From Ligustrum vulgare (lineage: Eukaryota > Streptophyta > Magnoliopsida > Lamiales > Oleaceae), in contig OY743170.1 in the NCBI GenBank assembly GCA_963555705.1, positions 10,703,096 through 10,767,095 on the forward strand: 64,000 bases of DNA, in the 5' to 3' direction. This document shows, one piece after another, positions 9,744 through 20,688 of the stretch; the stretch's first letter is position 1; every line of letters begins with the position of its first letter. The translations under genes were made by a program, and so were the position numbers. Below the pieces are notes generated by a model. The model saw only the letters and a list, made by a program, of their open reading frames with translations, was not told the DNA's origin and did not search any database.

Positions 9744-11984
9744 TGTAGCGCTCGAGATTTTTTGAATAATATAAAATCATTTTTCTCAAAAAATATGTCG
9801 CTAAATTTTATCGCAATTTTTTTAAATGAAAACGTGTTCGTCTAGCCATTGTAAGACAAATTTAAATCAATTAAAAAGTCGAGTTCAATCTCGAATACTT
9901 TAAAGTATCAAATTCCTTGTCATTTTAATCCAAATTTTAATAATTTTGAGTTCAAAATTTTATTAGATCAAATCTTGATTATTTTTAAGTCCAATTAGGG
10001 TAATTCTTGTAGCCCAAATTCTTGGCCCACTTAGTACTTAGGATTTTGTGCCCTAAAATTTACTATTCATATAACTCTCATTCCTCCCTACTCAACAACT
10101 TACGCAGCCATCTCCAATGTCTTCGCTACCACCACCTCGAAACGACCACCACCTGAATGGCAACCATCACCATTGCCAAAAACCTCCACTGCTGACAGCT
10201 GGAAGCTAACCAACCGGACTAATATACATCCTTCCAACCATAAACAAACTCCATAAACAACCTCCCACAGTCACAAACCCAATCGATCGAACCTCCAGAC
10301 ACCCCAAATCAATCCAAATGCCATTGTCCACTCAAACAGTGAACAACATCACCACCCCAACCACTGTCTACATAGCCCAACAGGATCACCAACCACCACT
10401 GAACCAGCCGCAACACCACCCTCAACCTCACTGTCCTATCTCGAAAATCTCCTACCAAGAAATTTACCTAAAATTAGAACAAGCCAAGAAAAACCAAAAA
10501 AGTAACCTATATTCTTACCTCCACCTTAGGTCCATTCTTGACCTGAGTTACGCCAGAAAAACCATCCACACCGCAACCTCCAATCTTAGTTTAAGCCCAA
10601 AAATCGAGCCTATTCCTTCTTCCTTTCACCACTCCCAGCGTCGCCTTGTGCTGATGGCACTATCGCCAGCAGCAGCCTGGAATTGGAGGCAACACCATCG
10701 CTCTCCCATCTCTCCGTCACCACCTCTCTATCTCTCCTCTCCTTTTCTCTTTGGTGGAACCAACATTAGAGAGAGAAAGGATATGGATTGTCTATAAAAG
10801 TTTTAATTTTAATAAATTTACTCTTTTTCAGTCCCCAACCTTTTAAAGTTTTCATTTCAGTCCCTGTAGCTTTAAAATGTTTTATTCCAACCATTTCGTT
10901 TTAGTTAGTTTATAAAAGCCCTAATGTTTTAGGAGTCTTTTATTTTAGTCCCAGATCTTTACACTTTACCATTTTAGCCCAAGTTTTTAAAATAATTAAT
11001 TTCAGTCTCTCAAGTTTCAAAAATTATTTAATTAAGTCCCTTCAATTTTAAAATCACTTATTTTAGTCCCTATTTTTAAATTAATTTATTTCAATCCTCT
11101 TTGTTTTAAATATCTAATTTCAATCCCAAAAGTTTCAACACTTCACTAAATCAGTCTCTAAATCTCTTGACTCCTACAATCAGCCCACTACTTTCTAAAA
11201 AGTCCATGTCAGCCTCTAAACTTTTAAATCCCAATTTTATTTTAAATTTTGAAATACTAATTCAATGCTTATTTCCTATTTTAGCTAGACGAAACGTACG
11301 GACGATTAAGAGGTTGAGATTACTTCCCGCTCCACTTTTTACGTGACTCGAGATAAATTGAGGTAAACTCGCCCCCCACTAATTAGTTTATATTATAATT
11401 GTATGTGTTATGTAGATTTACTTGATTTATATGTTTAATTGCATGAGACAAGATAAGAATATCTCTAATGAGATAAGAAGAGAAATTTATGTTATGCATG
11501 TCATAACTTATATGCTTTATTTGCATAAGACAAGACAATGATATGTTCATTTGCACTCAGTTTGTGATGCCTATGATTAAGAAGAGAATGTTACTATATT
11601 ATTTGCATGATTATGTGTTCAATTATCTTATAAATTAATTATTGATGATGAGTCTACTGATTATTTCTTTTGAAATGCTCACTCCGTTATTTTAACAACA
11701 TTTGTATATTTCGGAGACAATGGCGAATGAAGGGTAGTAATGACAAACATTAATTTTAAGTTATTTTGAAAGTCATGCTTATTGAACCTTATTAATCCAA
11801 CTTGTTGAGATTTGGAATTTCATGGAATGTTTTCAAGTAAATTTATTTAAATTTGAGTCACTGTTGTTTATTTTCAAATAAATGTGATGTTTAAAATTTA
11901 GTTTATTTTCGCAGTATTTTGTTAAATAGTTAGTTTTAAATGACGTCGTGGCATTTCGAGTTTTATGGAATTCGGAGCGTTACA
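9744..11984 (+). mobile_element. Solo LTR of a Tekay-like Ty3/gypsy element
   Basis: Starts TGTAGCGCTCGAGATTTT and ends GGAATTCGGAGCGTTACA, matching end to end the LTR at 43514-45833 (starts TGTAGCGATCGGGAATTTT, ends ACACGGGGCGTTACA). Shared internal landmarks include GTCTAGCCA near the start, CCCCACTAATTNNTTTA, ATTGCATGAGA and TTTCGGAGAC. No primer site or coding sequence follows, so this is a solo LTR. Flanks TGTAG (9739-9743) and TATAG (11985-11989) agree at four of five bases, a decayed 5-bp target duplication. The C-rich frame at 10318-10797 lies wholly inside the LTR and is not a gene. Confidence 0.8.
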
Positions 11985-12595
11985 TATAGTACTTTGCTAT
12001 TGTAGAATTAGGGAAATCTACACATATGCCAATAGAATTTTCAATTTTGGAATAGATAAAATGAAAAATGTTCAAAAGTTTCACCATTTTTCAATACATA
12101 CCCAATTAAAGAAAAGGTAACAAATCCTCGTCCCCTATATTTATCCCTTAAAATTGATAATCATGTATCTTCTTGCAAAAAAATTCTTATGAACAATTGA
12201 AACAAAGGGAATAGAATGTAAACAAACTTCATATCAAATGAGTCATTGATGACACATTCATTATATGGCATAAGATAAATAAGAGAAGTGGGTAAATAAC
12301 TAGAATGTAATGGAAATCACATCCAACAATAAAACTCACATATAGCCACAAGAAGGTAAATAAGCGAACCATGGGTGGGAGTTGAATTGGGGCTGTTAAT
12401 TCAACCAAGCAGTTTTGATCTGGTGCCAACCGTTGGTACCGTTATGGTGCCAACGATAGACACAACTGTGGCCCCCACACACAGGCGGGGCCGCAACACA
12501 TGTGCCTGCCGCTGGCACCATAACGGTGCCAGCGGTTGACACTAGATCTTTTTCATTCAACCAAGACAAGAATGAACGACTTATCAAAAGTTATC
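11985..12595. other. CACTA internal DNA between two solo LTRs
   Basis: No gene is recognised. A GC-rich inverted repeat is listed separately at 12419-12541. Confidence 0.4.
12419..12541. repeat. GC-rich nested hairpin
   Basis: The outer left arm GGTGCCAACCGTTGGTACCG then TTATGGTGCCAACG pairs with the right arm CCGCTGGCACCATAACGGTG then CCAGCGGTTGAC. Inside, ACACAACTGTGGCCCCC pairs with GGGGCCGCAACACATGTG. Local GC is far above the surrounding sequence. Confidence 0.75.
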
Positions 12596-14038
12596 TGTTC
12601 ACTGATATCTCGCGATGCGAAATATCCCCACAAGTGTATGGGTCTTGAAGAGTAGTAAAAATGGATCTAGAAGTTCATATTGTCGTCCCTCAAAGACTGC
12701 TTACTAATTATCGAAATATGTAAATTCTTATCCTTATTTGAACCAATAAATGAATTTTGATTGTTTTAAACTAAAATTATGAACGATGACTAAAAGATTA
12801 AACTTTTGCACTAGATTGAGATTTCAAGATTGCTATTGTTTTTAAATATGGCTGAATGTAGTTGGGATTCACGAGTTCACCTAACCAATTAACTCAATTC
12901 CAATTCCAGATTTTATTTCCTAAATATGTGCTCGATCGAATTTACTAATTCAAATTGAGATTCCTCACTCGAGTTTAAATCAATCCTATCTAAATAAGTC
13001 AACATTGTATCTCTACAGCGGGTCTGAATATTCCTTACCTAGATGCATTACACACAAGAATTCACACACGATCGCAATAATCACAAGAGTATATCTCTAT
13101 CTCTCGTTCAATTACCAGATTTATTACCTAGATCTATATTATTAACTCGCCTCTTGGATTATGAAAATAACACATTAAATCATTAAAGAGTGGCCAGTTC
13201 ATTCACGCATTAAAAGCAATAATAAATCAACACATGCATCGAAGTGTTAAAACAAGAAATATGAAATTGAAATCATTGACTAGGCTACATCGATCATCCC
13301 AACTTTAAGATTAGTTACACATCAAGAATGAATAACAAAAACAATAAAATTCAGAATTAAACATGATGGAATTTAAGAGATTAACGACAAGAAAAAGAAG
13401 TCTTGCACCAAGAATTGAATTCCCGTGTTAAGCCCTTCAATTCCACCGCCTTTCTGTTCTTGAATCTCCCTCAAAATTGGTGTTGAATTGACAAGAATTC
13501 TCTGGTATTCAGCTCAGCAAAAGTGCTTCTCTCGTCGCCTATAGCGCTGTATATATAACTTAGGTTAAATTCCCGATTAACATCTCTCAAAATCGCGCAC
13601 AAAAGCCCAAACTAGGGCTAGTCGGAAACCCACGCGATCGCGTGGTAAGGATGCCAGCGATCACATGGTAGACCCGTTTTTGGTTCTGCATAAAAATTTC
13701 GCCTAAGTCGCGATCGCGGATTGGAAGGGCGGTGATCGCGTGTAAATGCTTTTTGATGCGAATCTCCATCTTTTCGTTGCCTTTCAAGTTAGTCCTCTAG
13801 TTTTATTTGCACAGTGTATCCCCAACTTTTGATTTGATAAATTTGACCCCAAAACTTCTGTTTCTCTTCAATTTTTCTACTTTTGACTTTTATTTTCCGC
13901 AATTGCTTCCTTGTTCCTATTTTTGAATAAAATCTGAAATAACAACAATTAAACACAATTTAGGTAGAATAAATTCATAAAACACAATGATATATTCTAG
14001 TTTTGACATATTTCCAAGTGTATAAAATACACTTATCA
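12596..14038 (-). mobile_element. Solo LTR, Athila/Tat-like gypsy family
   Basis: On the minus strand the LTR starts TGATAAGTGTATTTTATACA and ends GATATCAGTGAACA. A perfect 5-bp target duplication TTATC flanks it (12591-12595 and 14039-14043). Length is 1443 bp. It shares its first 24 bases with the LTR at 49305 and a long 3' part with the fragment at 47600-48581. A TATA-like TTATATATAC lies near 13550 in minus orientation. Two CGCGATCGCG-type palindromes lie at 13633-13740. No internal region is attached, so a solo LTR formed by recombination is the natural reading. Confidence 0.9.
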
Positions 14039-15204
14039 TTATCTAAAAAAAAATAGTCCTCAATGCTAAAAGAACTTGTTGATTGGAGATTTCCAACATC
14101 CCTATTTGTTGACATGATACTATAATTTGCAATTCTCCTTTAAGTTCTTCGACTCTTACATAATCTTCTTGCTTGGACAATTCGAAAGTCGGAGAAATAG
14201 TGTCATCTGTCTAAACAAACACGCAATTGATCTTGGATCAAAATCATTTCAGCCAACATAAAACTTTCAAATAGGTGCGCTGTGCTCCTTAAAACCTAAG
14301 GACACGAACACAACATTAGCCATGAGATCGGCCAACAAAGCAAGTCCAACATAGAGCCATTTCCTTTGTTGAGCCTTGGAAGTGTTAATCTCTACTAGTT
14401 CTGAAAATTTTAGCTTGTCTTTTAATGAAATTACACATCTAGGAATTTTTTAGTTCTTCCAATTTATTATTCACAATTACACAAAGCAAACCATGTGTTT
14501 TCCAAAAGTAAACTCCAATAAGGAAAGTTTATATTTCAAAAAAATTATTTATTCATGTTGGTGAAGGCTGATTAATTAAAGTTGCAATCACACTAGCAGT
14601 CAAAATTCCCATCATATTGCAACTCAAGATTAATAGATCAAAATCACATCATAAACTTACAAATCAAAATTACACATTAATTTAGCTTCATTTTTTCGAA
14701 GGACACAACTACAGGTAAAAAAAATAATTATGAAATAGAACATTTTTGACATTGATTATCTCTCCATCCCCACCGCATTTTGAGCAAGTAGTTACCTAGA
14801 GGTCAAGAAGTATAATTTTCACAGATTTCCAAAGAAAGAAATGGAGTTTATAAATTAGATTGTAAACATATAACATATTTCCTGGCATGATGCATTTCCA
14901 CTGACTTTGCAGCATAATGCATAAATAAAGATCAAGTAGAAGACAAAGCAACCCAAGCATTTATCTTTTTAGAAGCCCATGGATTACATTCAAAATATAT
15001 GCCACTGGTTGGAGTGACTTAACAAGTATAATGAGATATATAGAACCAGTGTGCTACTAGGTTATTGTTCTTTATTTGCTCTGCCATGTGCCCTAGGCTA
15101 TTGTTCTTTATTTGCTCTACCATGTGCCCAAGGCTCGCTCGCTCGCGCTCTCTCTCTCTCTCTCACTCACAAATATATATATATATATATATACACACAC
15201 AATT
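14039..15204 (-). other. CACTA internal DNA with two unidentified exon-like segments
   Basis: On the minus strand, about 14391-14301 follows a TTTTCAG acceptor and reads ELVEINTSKAQQRKWLYVGL then ALLADLMANVVFVSL, one hydrophobic membrane-like segment ending near a CTTAG|gtttta donor. After another possible acceptor, GTTTAGACAG, 14211-14045 reads SPTFELSKQEDYVRVEELKG and ISNQQVLLALRTIF without a stop. They look coding and share the TNPA strand. I cannot name the protein; a captured host gene fragment is possible. The rest to 15204 is AT-rich, ending with (CT)n and (TA)n runs at 15148-15195. Confidence 0.35.
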
Positions 15205-16140
15205 TGGTTCTCTTGCGCTTTAGAACCAAATCTATGCCCTTGGCAAAGTTGATTGACTTTTCAACTTTTGCTACTTTTTTTTTTTTTTTTTAATGTTTTG
15301 TTTGTTTAATTTTTTGTCTTTTTTTATTTTATAATTTGTTTGTTAATTTAATTTTTTTATTCTACTTATTTATCTTATAATTTGTTCTTTTTGTAATGAA
15401 TTATTTTTGTCTTAAAAAAATCTAATAGAGGTACATATATTAATTTATTTTTATTTTTATTTTTTTGATATTCTCCTAGCCTCCGTTTGGTAACAAAAAT
15501 AAACTAGTTTATAAATCAGTTTATAAATTGCATAATTTTTTAAACCATTTTTTAACTAAACACATTTTCTCTCTCTAATTTTCAAATACTAGTTTTTATT
15601 TCAAAATCATAGATAAACCTGTTTATAAACAAAATAGTGTACCAAACAAGTCTGATTTCAACCTCACATTAATTATTGACTTTTACTTGAAATTAAAACC
15701 AGATGGGTTTTGGTACACTGTCTGATTTATAAATTGATTTATCTATGATTTTGAGGTAAAAAATAGTATTTGAAAGTTAGAGAGAGAAAATGTATTTAAT
15801 TAAAAATTGGTTTGAAAAATTGAGCAATTTATAAACTGATTTATAAACTAGTTTATTTTGGTAACCAAACGAAATCAAAATCAAATAGGAGAATATATAT
15901 TAAATTTTTTTTTAATATATGTACCTCTATTAGATTTTTTTACGAAAAAATAAAAGATAAAAATAATGCATTATAAAGAGATCAAATTATAAGATAAATA
16001 AGTGGAATAAAAAAATTAAATAAACAAACAAGTTATAAGATAAACAAGACAAAAAATTAAACAAACAAAACATTAAAAAAAATGTAGCAAAAGTTGAGAA
16101 GTCAATGAGCTTTGCCAAATTTGGTTCTTCTGAGCTTAAA
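15205..16140. repeat. Large palindrome (foldback), arms about 450 bp
   Basis: Sequence folds around about 15677. Outer pair: TTTAGAACCAAATCTATGCC at 15221 against AAATTTGGTTCTTCTGAGC at 16119. Next pair: TAATGTTTTGTTTGTTTAAT at 15291 against AATTAAACAAACAAAACATTA. Next: TCTAATAGAGGTACATATAT against ATATATGTACCTCTATTAGA. Innermost: AATAGTGTACCAAAC against GGGTTTTGGTACACTG. The inner 15480-15880 part has ends CCGTTTGGTAACAAAAATAA and GTTATAAACTAGTTTATTTT-type repeats and could be a MITE that sits symmetrically in a longer foldback. No coding capacity. Confidence 0.75.
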
Positions 16141-16860
16141 GTCAAATGCATGAAGAAGAGTGAAATCGATGTTATGTGATGATAATCTTAAGCGCCAAAT
16201 GTATATTCTAGACCCTGTAGGACCCAAAATATGAGTGAAAGTAGTGTGTCTACACACACACATAGTTGCTACACACTTTCCAATCACGTGTGAACAATAA
16301 TTTCGAGTTTTCAACGAGGTGCAGGAATTGATTTTGAGTTGTATTCATAATTATTTCGGTGAAATAAGGAAAGAGAAGGTAAGAATTAGAAGAATCTAAC
16401 TCCCACATCACCCAACAATCCTAAATTCCACCACCGAAATCTTCCAAAATCGCGAAGTGCACGGACCCAGAATTTCTCCACACGCAAGAGCAGCCAATAT
16501 GAGAGGACCTAGCAACAAATTAGATTCGATCATCATAAATCCCAAAACAATGAATTCCCAGGAAGAATTCTATAAATTTTGGATAGCAAAAAAATAAAAA
16601 TAAAATGGATATATTACCAAAAATTGGAGGGCGTGCGCAAGGCAGCACTGGAATTGGCATGAAGTAGCCTTCAACTTAATAATCACAGATTTGAGGATTT
16701 TTCTTCAGGGTAAGAGATGGAGCTGGGGGCGCGCTTGAACTAGGGCACAAATGAAGAAAATAAGCGTGAAGGCAACATGCAGAGCTAGGGAAAGAGATGC
16801 AAGGAACTTTGATTAAAATTGGAGGTTTTACAATTTTGCGCGTTAGTGAAAATGGTAGAG
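16141..16860 (-). other. CACTA 5' region (minus strand), unexplained
   Basis: This GC-richer DNA lies between the palindrome and the right-end subterminal repeats. On the minus strand it is where the promoter and first exons of the CACTA gene should be. The only frames are short and unrecognised. Confidence 0.3.
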
Positions 16861-17156
16861 TCGGGGGATTAAAATTGTGACATTTGGATAGTGATGGTTT
16901 TAAATGTCATTAAATTAAAAATAAATTATTTTTTATTGATACAATTAGTTGTAACATTTGTAACTCTCATAATATTTAGTTGCGATTTAAAATGTTACTA
17001 AAGTAAAATAAATTATTTTTTTATGAATATAATTATTTGCGACACTTCAAACCATCATAATATTTAGTTATGATTTTTGGTGTCACAAAAATTGTTACAC
17101 TTGCACCACGCGTAGTAAAAAATGTGTCACTACTAGACATTTTTCTTGTAGTATTT

Positions 17157-17639
17157 TCACATTATATACATAAATTAAAAAACAAAAAAATCATATATAA
17201 CATTTAAACAATTTCAATTTTTTCTTTTAATAATATATTTTACCTCAACAACTTTCAAAAAATAGTATTAGTTCTACGAAGACACTGCGCATCACATTTA
17301 TCATAACGTAAGACGTGCAATTCACGTGCTTACTACTAGTATCATAAATAAACAAATAAAAGAGGCTAACAATACCACTATTCATCTCGTACACGTCACT
17401 CATGGAATTAGTAAAAAATGGAGGACGAAAGAATTTAAAAAAAATTAAAAATAAATAAACATTATGCCTTTTCATTTCAACCAGATTACTCTTTCATCTT
17501 CTAGGACCTTCCATATCATCTTTTCGTTTTCCTATCCAGACTCATTCGTTCATGTTTCATCAACATCAATATCTTCCCAAAATTTCTACATTTTGTCAAT
17601 ATCATCTATGTACGAGAATAATCAGTCTAAATTGATTAT
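17157..17639. other. AT-rich intergenic DNA
   Basis: No gene or repeat is recognised between the CACTA right end and the small MITE at 17645. Confidence 0.3.
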
Positions 17640-17644
17640 GTAAC

Positions 17645-17819
17645 ATGAGTAATGTTATTTATTTCAAGGTTAAGATCAATCTCAACTCAATTGACATACA
17701 TTCATTGGAGAATGGAGAGTTCCATGTACACATACACAAGTCACCTCTTCAATTTTCAATGAGGGAGTTTCAATTAGGTTGAAATTTATCTCAACCTTTA
17801 GATACATAGCATTATTCAT
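17645..17819. mobile_element. Small MITE with GTAAC duplication
   Basis: The ends ATGAGTAATGTTATTTATTT and the reverse of GATACATAGCATTATTCAT are imperfect inverted repeats that continue about 55 bp inward (AAGGTTAAGATCAATCTCAA against TTGAAATTTATCTCAACCTT). A 5-bp duplication GTAAC flanks the element (17640-17644 and 17820-17824). Length 175 bp. The superfamily is not determined. Confidence 0.7.
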
Positions 17820-17824
17820 GTAAC

Positions 17825-18796
17825 ACTACACTTCGTCGACCTTTTCGTTCGTATCTTGCTTGTTTATGCGTTGTTGTCGAACCCTAGCTTTTCGTATCGT
17901 AAGGAAGACCAAGAAATTGATGAATTTTTACAAAACGTTTTTTAAGGTTTTCTGGTTCTTGTGTAAAACTTTTAAGAAATATTTTTTCTTTCTTAAGTTG
18001 TTTTTGAATCCTCACTGTAAATCGTTTTTTGTTTTCTGAAAATATTTTTTGAGAGAAATTTTTTCAGTTTCGAAATTGTTTTTTGGAGATTTTTTTTATA
18101 AATCTCTTTGGTATTAACTGTGTGGATATTTTTTTCCTTTGAAACCTATTTTCAAAATTAGGTTTTCTGTATTTTGAATATCTGGATCTCTGAATCTGAG
18201 TCCATATTTTTTGAGGATTTTTTGAAATTCGGTATATTATTATAAAATATACTGATTCTTGAAAAGAATTCTACATTGTTCCTTGGTGGTTGTTCTTCGT
18301 GGTGGATATTGGTACTGTTACTTGGTGGTCCTGAACTTCTGGGAAACTGATTATTTGTGGAAGCTTCTGTAGCTTATTAAAATTGCAATCAGGTGAATCT
18401 TTTAATTACTGCAATCTTATACTGTAAATTTGTTTTCAAATTTTCTGTTCTCTCCCAAATCTCTCCGTTGAAGCCTATATCTTGGACCCCATTTCTTTCC
18501 TTTGTCCAGAATTTCATTGAGAATCCAGGAATCTGAGGGAGTTTGGGAATATCCAGTATAGGTTGAAGGATATACTGGAAGAACAGTTTTCTCAGTATAC
18601 TGTTCTGTGTGATTTCTTGATTGAGTAATTAACTCTGTTGATTAGTGATCACCTTGATTACTCTGTTTTTTGATTACTCTGTTTAACTGTTTTATTCAGA
18701 CTGTGACCTGCACTGTTGTTCTTCTGCTTGATTGTTTGTTTCTTGAACTATTAAAGCTCCATTACTTAAAATTTTCAAATCTTGGTCATTATTTCA
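17825..18796 (+). other. Leader region of copia element 1; no matching 5' LTR
   Basis: This T-rich DNA leads into the gag ATG at 18797 and is probably the 5' untranslated part of the element. It does not resemble the 3' LTR at 26903-27516, and no initiator-tRNA primer site (TGGTATCAGAGC) was found, so the true 5' LTR is missing or replaced. Confidence 0.4.
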
Positions 18797-19086
18797 ATGG
18801 CTACTGTTAAAGTCGATGTTGAAATATGGAATGACAAAGGGGATTTCAACATCTGGAGCCAGAAAATACGAGCTTTACTATTTCAAATGAAATGTGCTAA
18901 GGCTATAGATAAGTCCTGGCCCCTTGATATCCCTCAGGACAGACAACTTGAAATGGATGAAATTGCATGGAGTACTTTGTTTTTACACTTATCTGATAAA
19001 GTCATTAGACAAGTAGGCAAGACTAAAACTACTATGGAATTGTGGGATAAATTGGAAGAAATTTATGATACTGTGTCTCTGCCTGA
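18797..19086 (+). pseudogene. gag: copia gag, first half
   Basis: The frame starts MATVKVDVEIWNDKGDFNIW and continues with WSTLFLHLSD and ELWDKLEEIYDTVSLPD, the usual UBN2-type copia Gag (capsid) N-terminus. The chosen ATG at 18797 is preferred over an in-frame ATG 15 bases upstream because MA-x-V starts are usual for this family. The frame is cut after SLPD by the CACTA element. Gag forms the virus-like particle that holds element RNA. Confidence 0.85.
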
Positions 19087-19609
19087 CACTACAAGAAAAA
19101 TAGCATTTTGCAACACTCAAAAAATGTTGCCAAAAGGCTTTTGCAACGTTTGGCTTGGCAACATTTGGCAAGTGTTGCAAATCCCAGTGTTGCCGTAGAG
19201 TAAAAACTTTTTGCAACGTTTTTTGAACGTTGCAAAAGATTGAAATAAACTTTACAATAGACCTTTTGCAACGTTTATTAAGTGTTGCGGTAGACCCTTT
19301 TGCAACGTTTATTAAGTGTTGCCGTAGACCCTTTTGCAACGTTTATTAAGTGTTGCCATAGACCTTTTTGCAACGTTGTTTGAGTGTTGCCGTAAACCCT
19401 TTTGCAACGTTTTTTAAGTGTTGCAAAAACTTTTAACCCAACCTTTTACAACATTTATTGAGTGTTGCCGTAGACCCTTTTGCAATGTTTTTTGAACGCT
19501 GCTATATATATATATTTTAAATATTATTTTACAAATTATTTATAAAACCCAAATTTTTCTAATTACTTCATTAAAATGGTACTTTAAATAAAAAACAAAA
19601 GTAAATATA

Positions 19610-20197
19610 TTATGAATTTTCAAATTCATACAAAATAAAGTCTTGATAATGTTTAACAAATCCACAATACAAAATAACAAATCCACGAATGTCTCTCGAT
19701 TGTAAGAATTTAGGATCAGAAACCATTGGCACCTTCCTTTTTTCATATGCCGCGACGCAAACTTGTATCAACCTTGTAAATGGACTACCAGCAGGATCAA
19801 GATTTCTATACAAAGGGTAGCCAAATATGAATGCAATAATTGATAGAGCCATGACAATTGTTGGGATGCCAAGCCCCCATCCCCATCCAATATTATCTTG
19901 AATATAAACAATTACTGTCATTGCCACTAGTATTGATGCTCCCATGCAGAAATAATACCAATTGAAGAATTTCCATGTTGTGGTTTTCTGCTTAGGATCG
20001 GTTTCATCAAATTGATCGGCCCCAAACACCACCACGCAGGGCCGAATCCCTCCTGAACCTATAGCTGTTAGCAGCAGGGAGATGTAGAGAATGGCGAGTT
20101 GGCCGGAACTGGCTTCTGTACAAACATTATGATTTTGTGTACAAAGGGGAGGCCTTAGTTTGGGCAGAATTGCTGATACTGTCAAGCTGATCATCCC
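19610..20197 (-). CDS. Captured NPF/PTR transporter exon (exon B of chimera)
   Basis: After an acceptor CATGATCAG at 20198, the minus strand encodes GMISLTVSAILPKLRPP, SGGIRPCVVVFGADQFDE, FFNWYYFCMGASILVAM, GWGWGLGIPTIVM and AGSPFTRLIQV. These are hallmark segments of plant nitrate/peptide transporters (NRT1/PTR, NPF) spanning about TM3-TM6 of a 12-helix, roughly 570-residue protein. Homology ends near VSDPKFL about 19700; the frame runs on through CACTA DNA to a stop at 19610-19612. There are no internal stops. In a real NPF this exon follows the one ending ...IIYQI, which is present at 20564-20688. The subfamily is not determined. Confidence 0.9.
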   Translation of the reverse strand, partial: GMISLTVSAILPKLRPPLCTQNHNVCTEASSGQLAILYISLLLTAIGSGGIRPCVVVFGADQFDETDPKQKTTTWKFFNWYYFCMGASILVAMTVIVYIQDNIGWGWGLGIPTIVMALSIIAFIFGYPLYRNLDPAGSPFTRLIQVCVAAYEKRKVPMVSDPKFLQSRDIRGFVILYCGFVKHYQDFILYEFENS

Positions 20198-20509
20198 CTG
20201 ATCATGATTGAGTAATATTAAGCTAATTGTTTGAACATTCAAGTCATAATTTAATTTAAATAAAGATATTGGGCTTAAACTTTTAGATGAAGAGATTTAA
20301 CACGACTCTAGAGTATAAGTTCATTCCATATATAAAAATTGTGCATAAGTCAAGACTTAGATGAAAATCAGATATGAACATAGGGGCGGTTGTAAGCCTA
20401 ATTTAGCTCCTGTTTGAGCCTCATTCTTAAATTTTTTTTTTTTTCAGAATAATTTTTGACCAAATATTATTGCAATGAAATTAATTTTTACAAAATCCTT
20501 TCCAACAAC

Positions 20510-20512
<3 letters not shown>

Positions 20513-20558
<46 letters not shown>
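20513..20558. repeat. (GA)n microsatellite in the captured NPF intron
   Basis: About 23 AG units directly follow the donor of NPF exon A on the minus strand, where they read as (CT)n. Confidence 0.95.
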
Positions 20559-20560
<2 letters not shown>

Positions 20561-20563
20561 AAC

Positions 20564-20688
20564 TATTTGATATATGATAGAAGCAACTGTTATGGTCCAA
20601 AACCTTCCAGCGAATGCATCTGCGACAAACGCGCCGATTAGCGGCGTCAAGGCGCCGATTAGGTGCCAATGGTACTCAAAGTATCTCA
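20564..20688 (-). CDS. Captured NPF/PTR transporter exon (exon A of chimera)
   Basis: Minus strand, following acceptor TATGCTTCTTTTTAG at 20689: RYFEYHWHLIGALTPLIGAF then VADAFAGRFWTITVASIIYQ and I. TPLIGAFVADAFAGRFWTI is the conserved TM2-TM3 loop of NPF proteins. The exon ends CAAATA with a GTTAAC donor at 20563-20562. Joined to exon B it gives YQI-GMISL, the natural NPF sequence, with no phase shift. The part upstream of the LTPLIG core looks changed or was never NPF. Confidence 0.85.

Larger units (their letters stand above)
7508..17153 (-). mobile_element. CACTA (En/Spm) transposon, 9.6 kb, heavily invaded
   Basis: The left end is CACTACAAAGAAAGACTCTA followed by GTAGTGACA. The right end, in reverse, is TACTACAAGAAAAATGTCTA followed by GTAGTGACA, an imperfect terminal inverted repeat with the CACTA tip mutated on the right. 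A 3-bp target duplication TTT flanks it (7505-7507, 17154-17156), the right size for CACTA. Subterminal regions (7560-7870 and 16860-17130) hold many copies of GTGACGTTT / AAACGTCAC-like motifs, the expected transposase-binding repeats. The transposase-related gene is on the minus strand, so its promoter side is the right end. Inside are solo LTRs at 9744-11984 and 12596-14038 and a palindrome at 15205-16140. The element must be older than all of these. Confidence 0.85.

Noticed and set aside
10318..10797. 159-codon Pro/Gln/His-rich frame
   Set aside because: Lies wholly inside the solo LTR 9744-11984.
12396..12587. 63-codon minus-strand frame
   Set aside because: It reads through the GC-rich hairpin at 12419-12541 and has no recognisable protein features.
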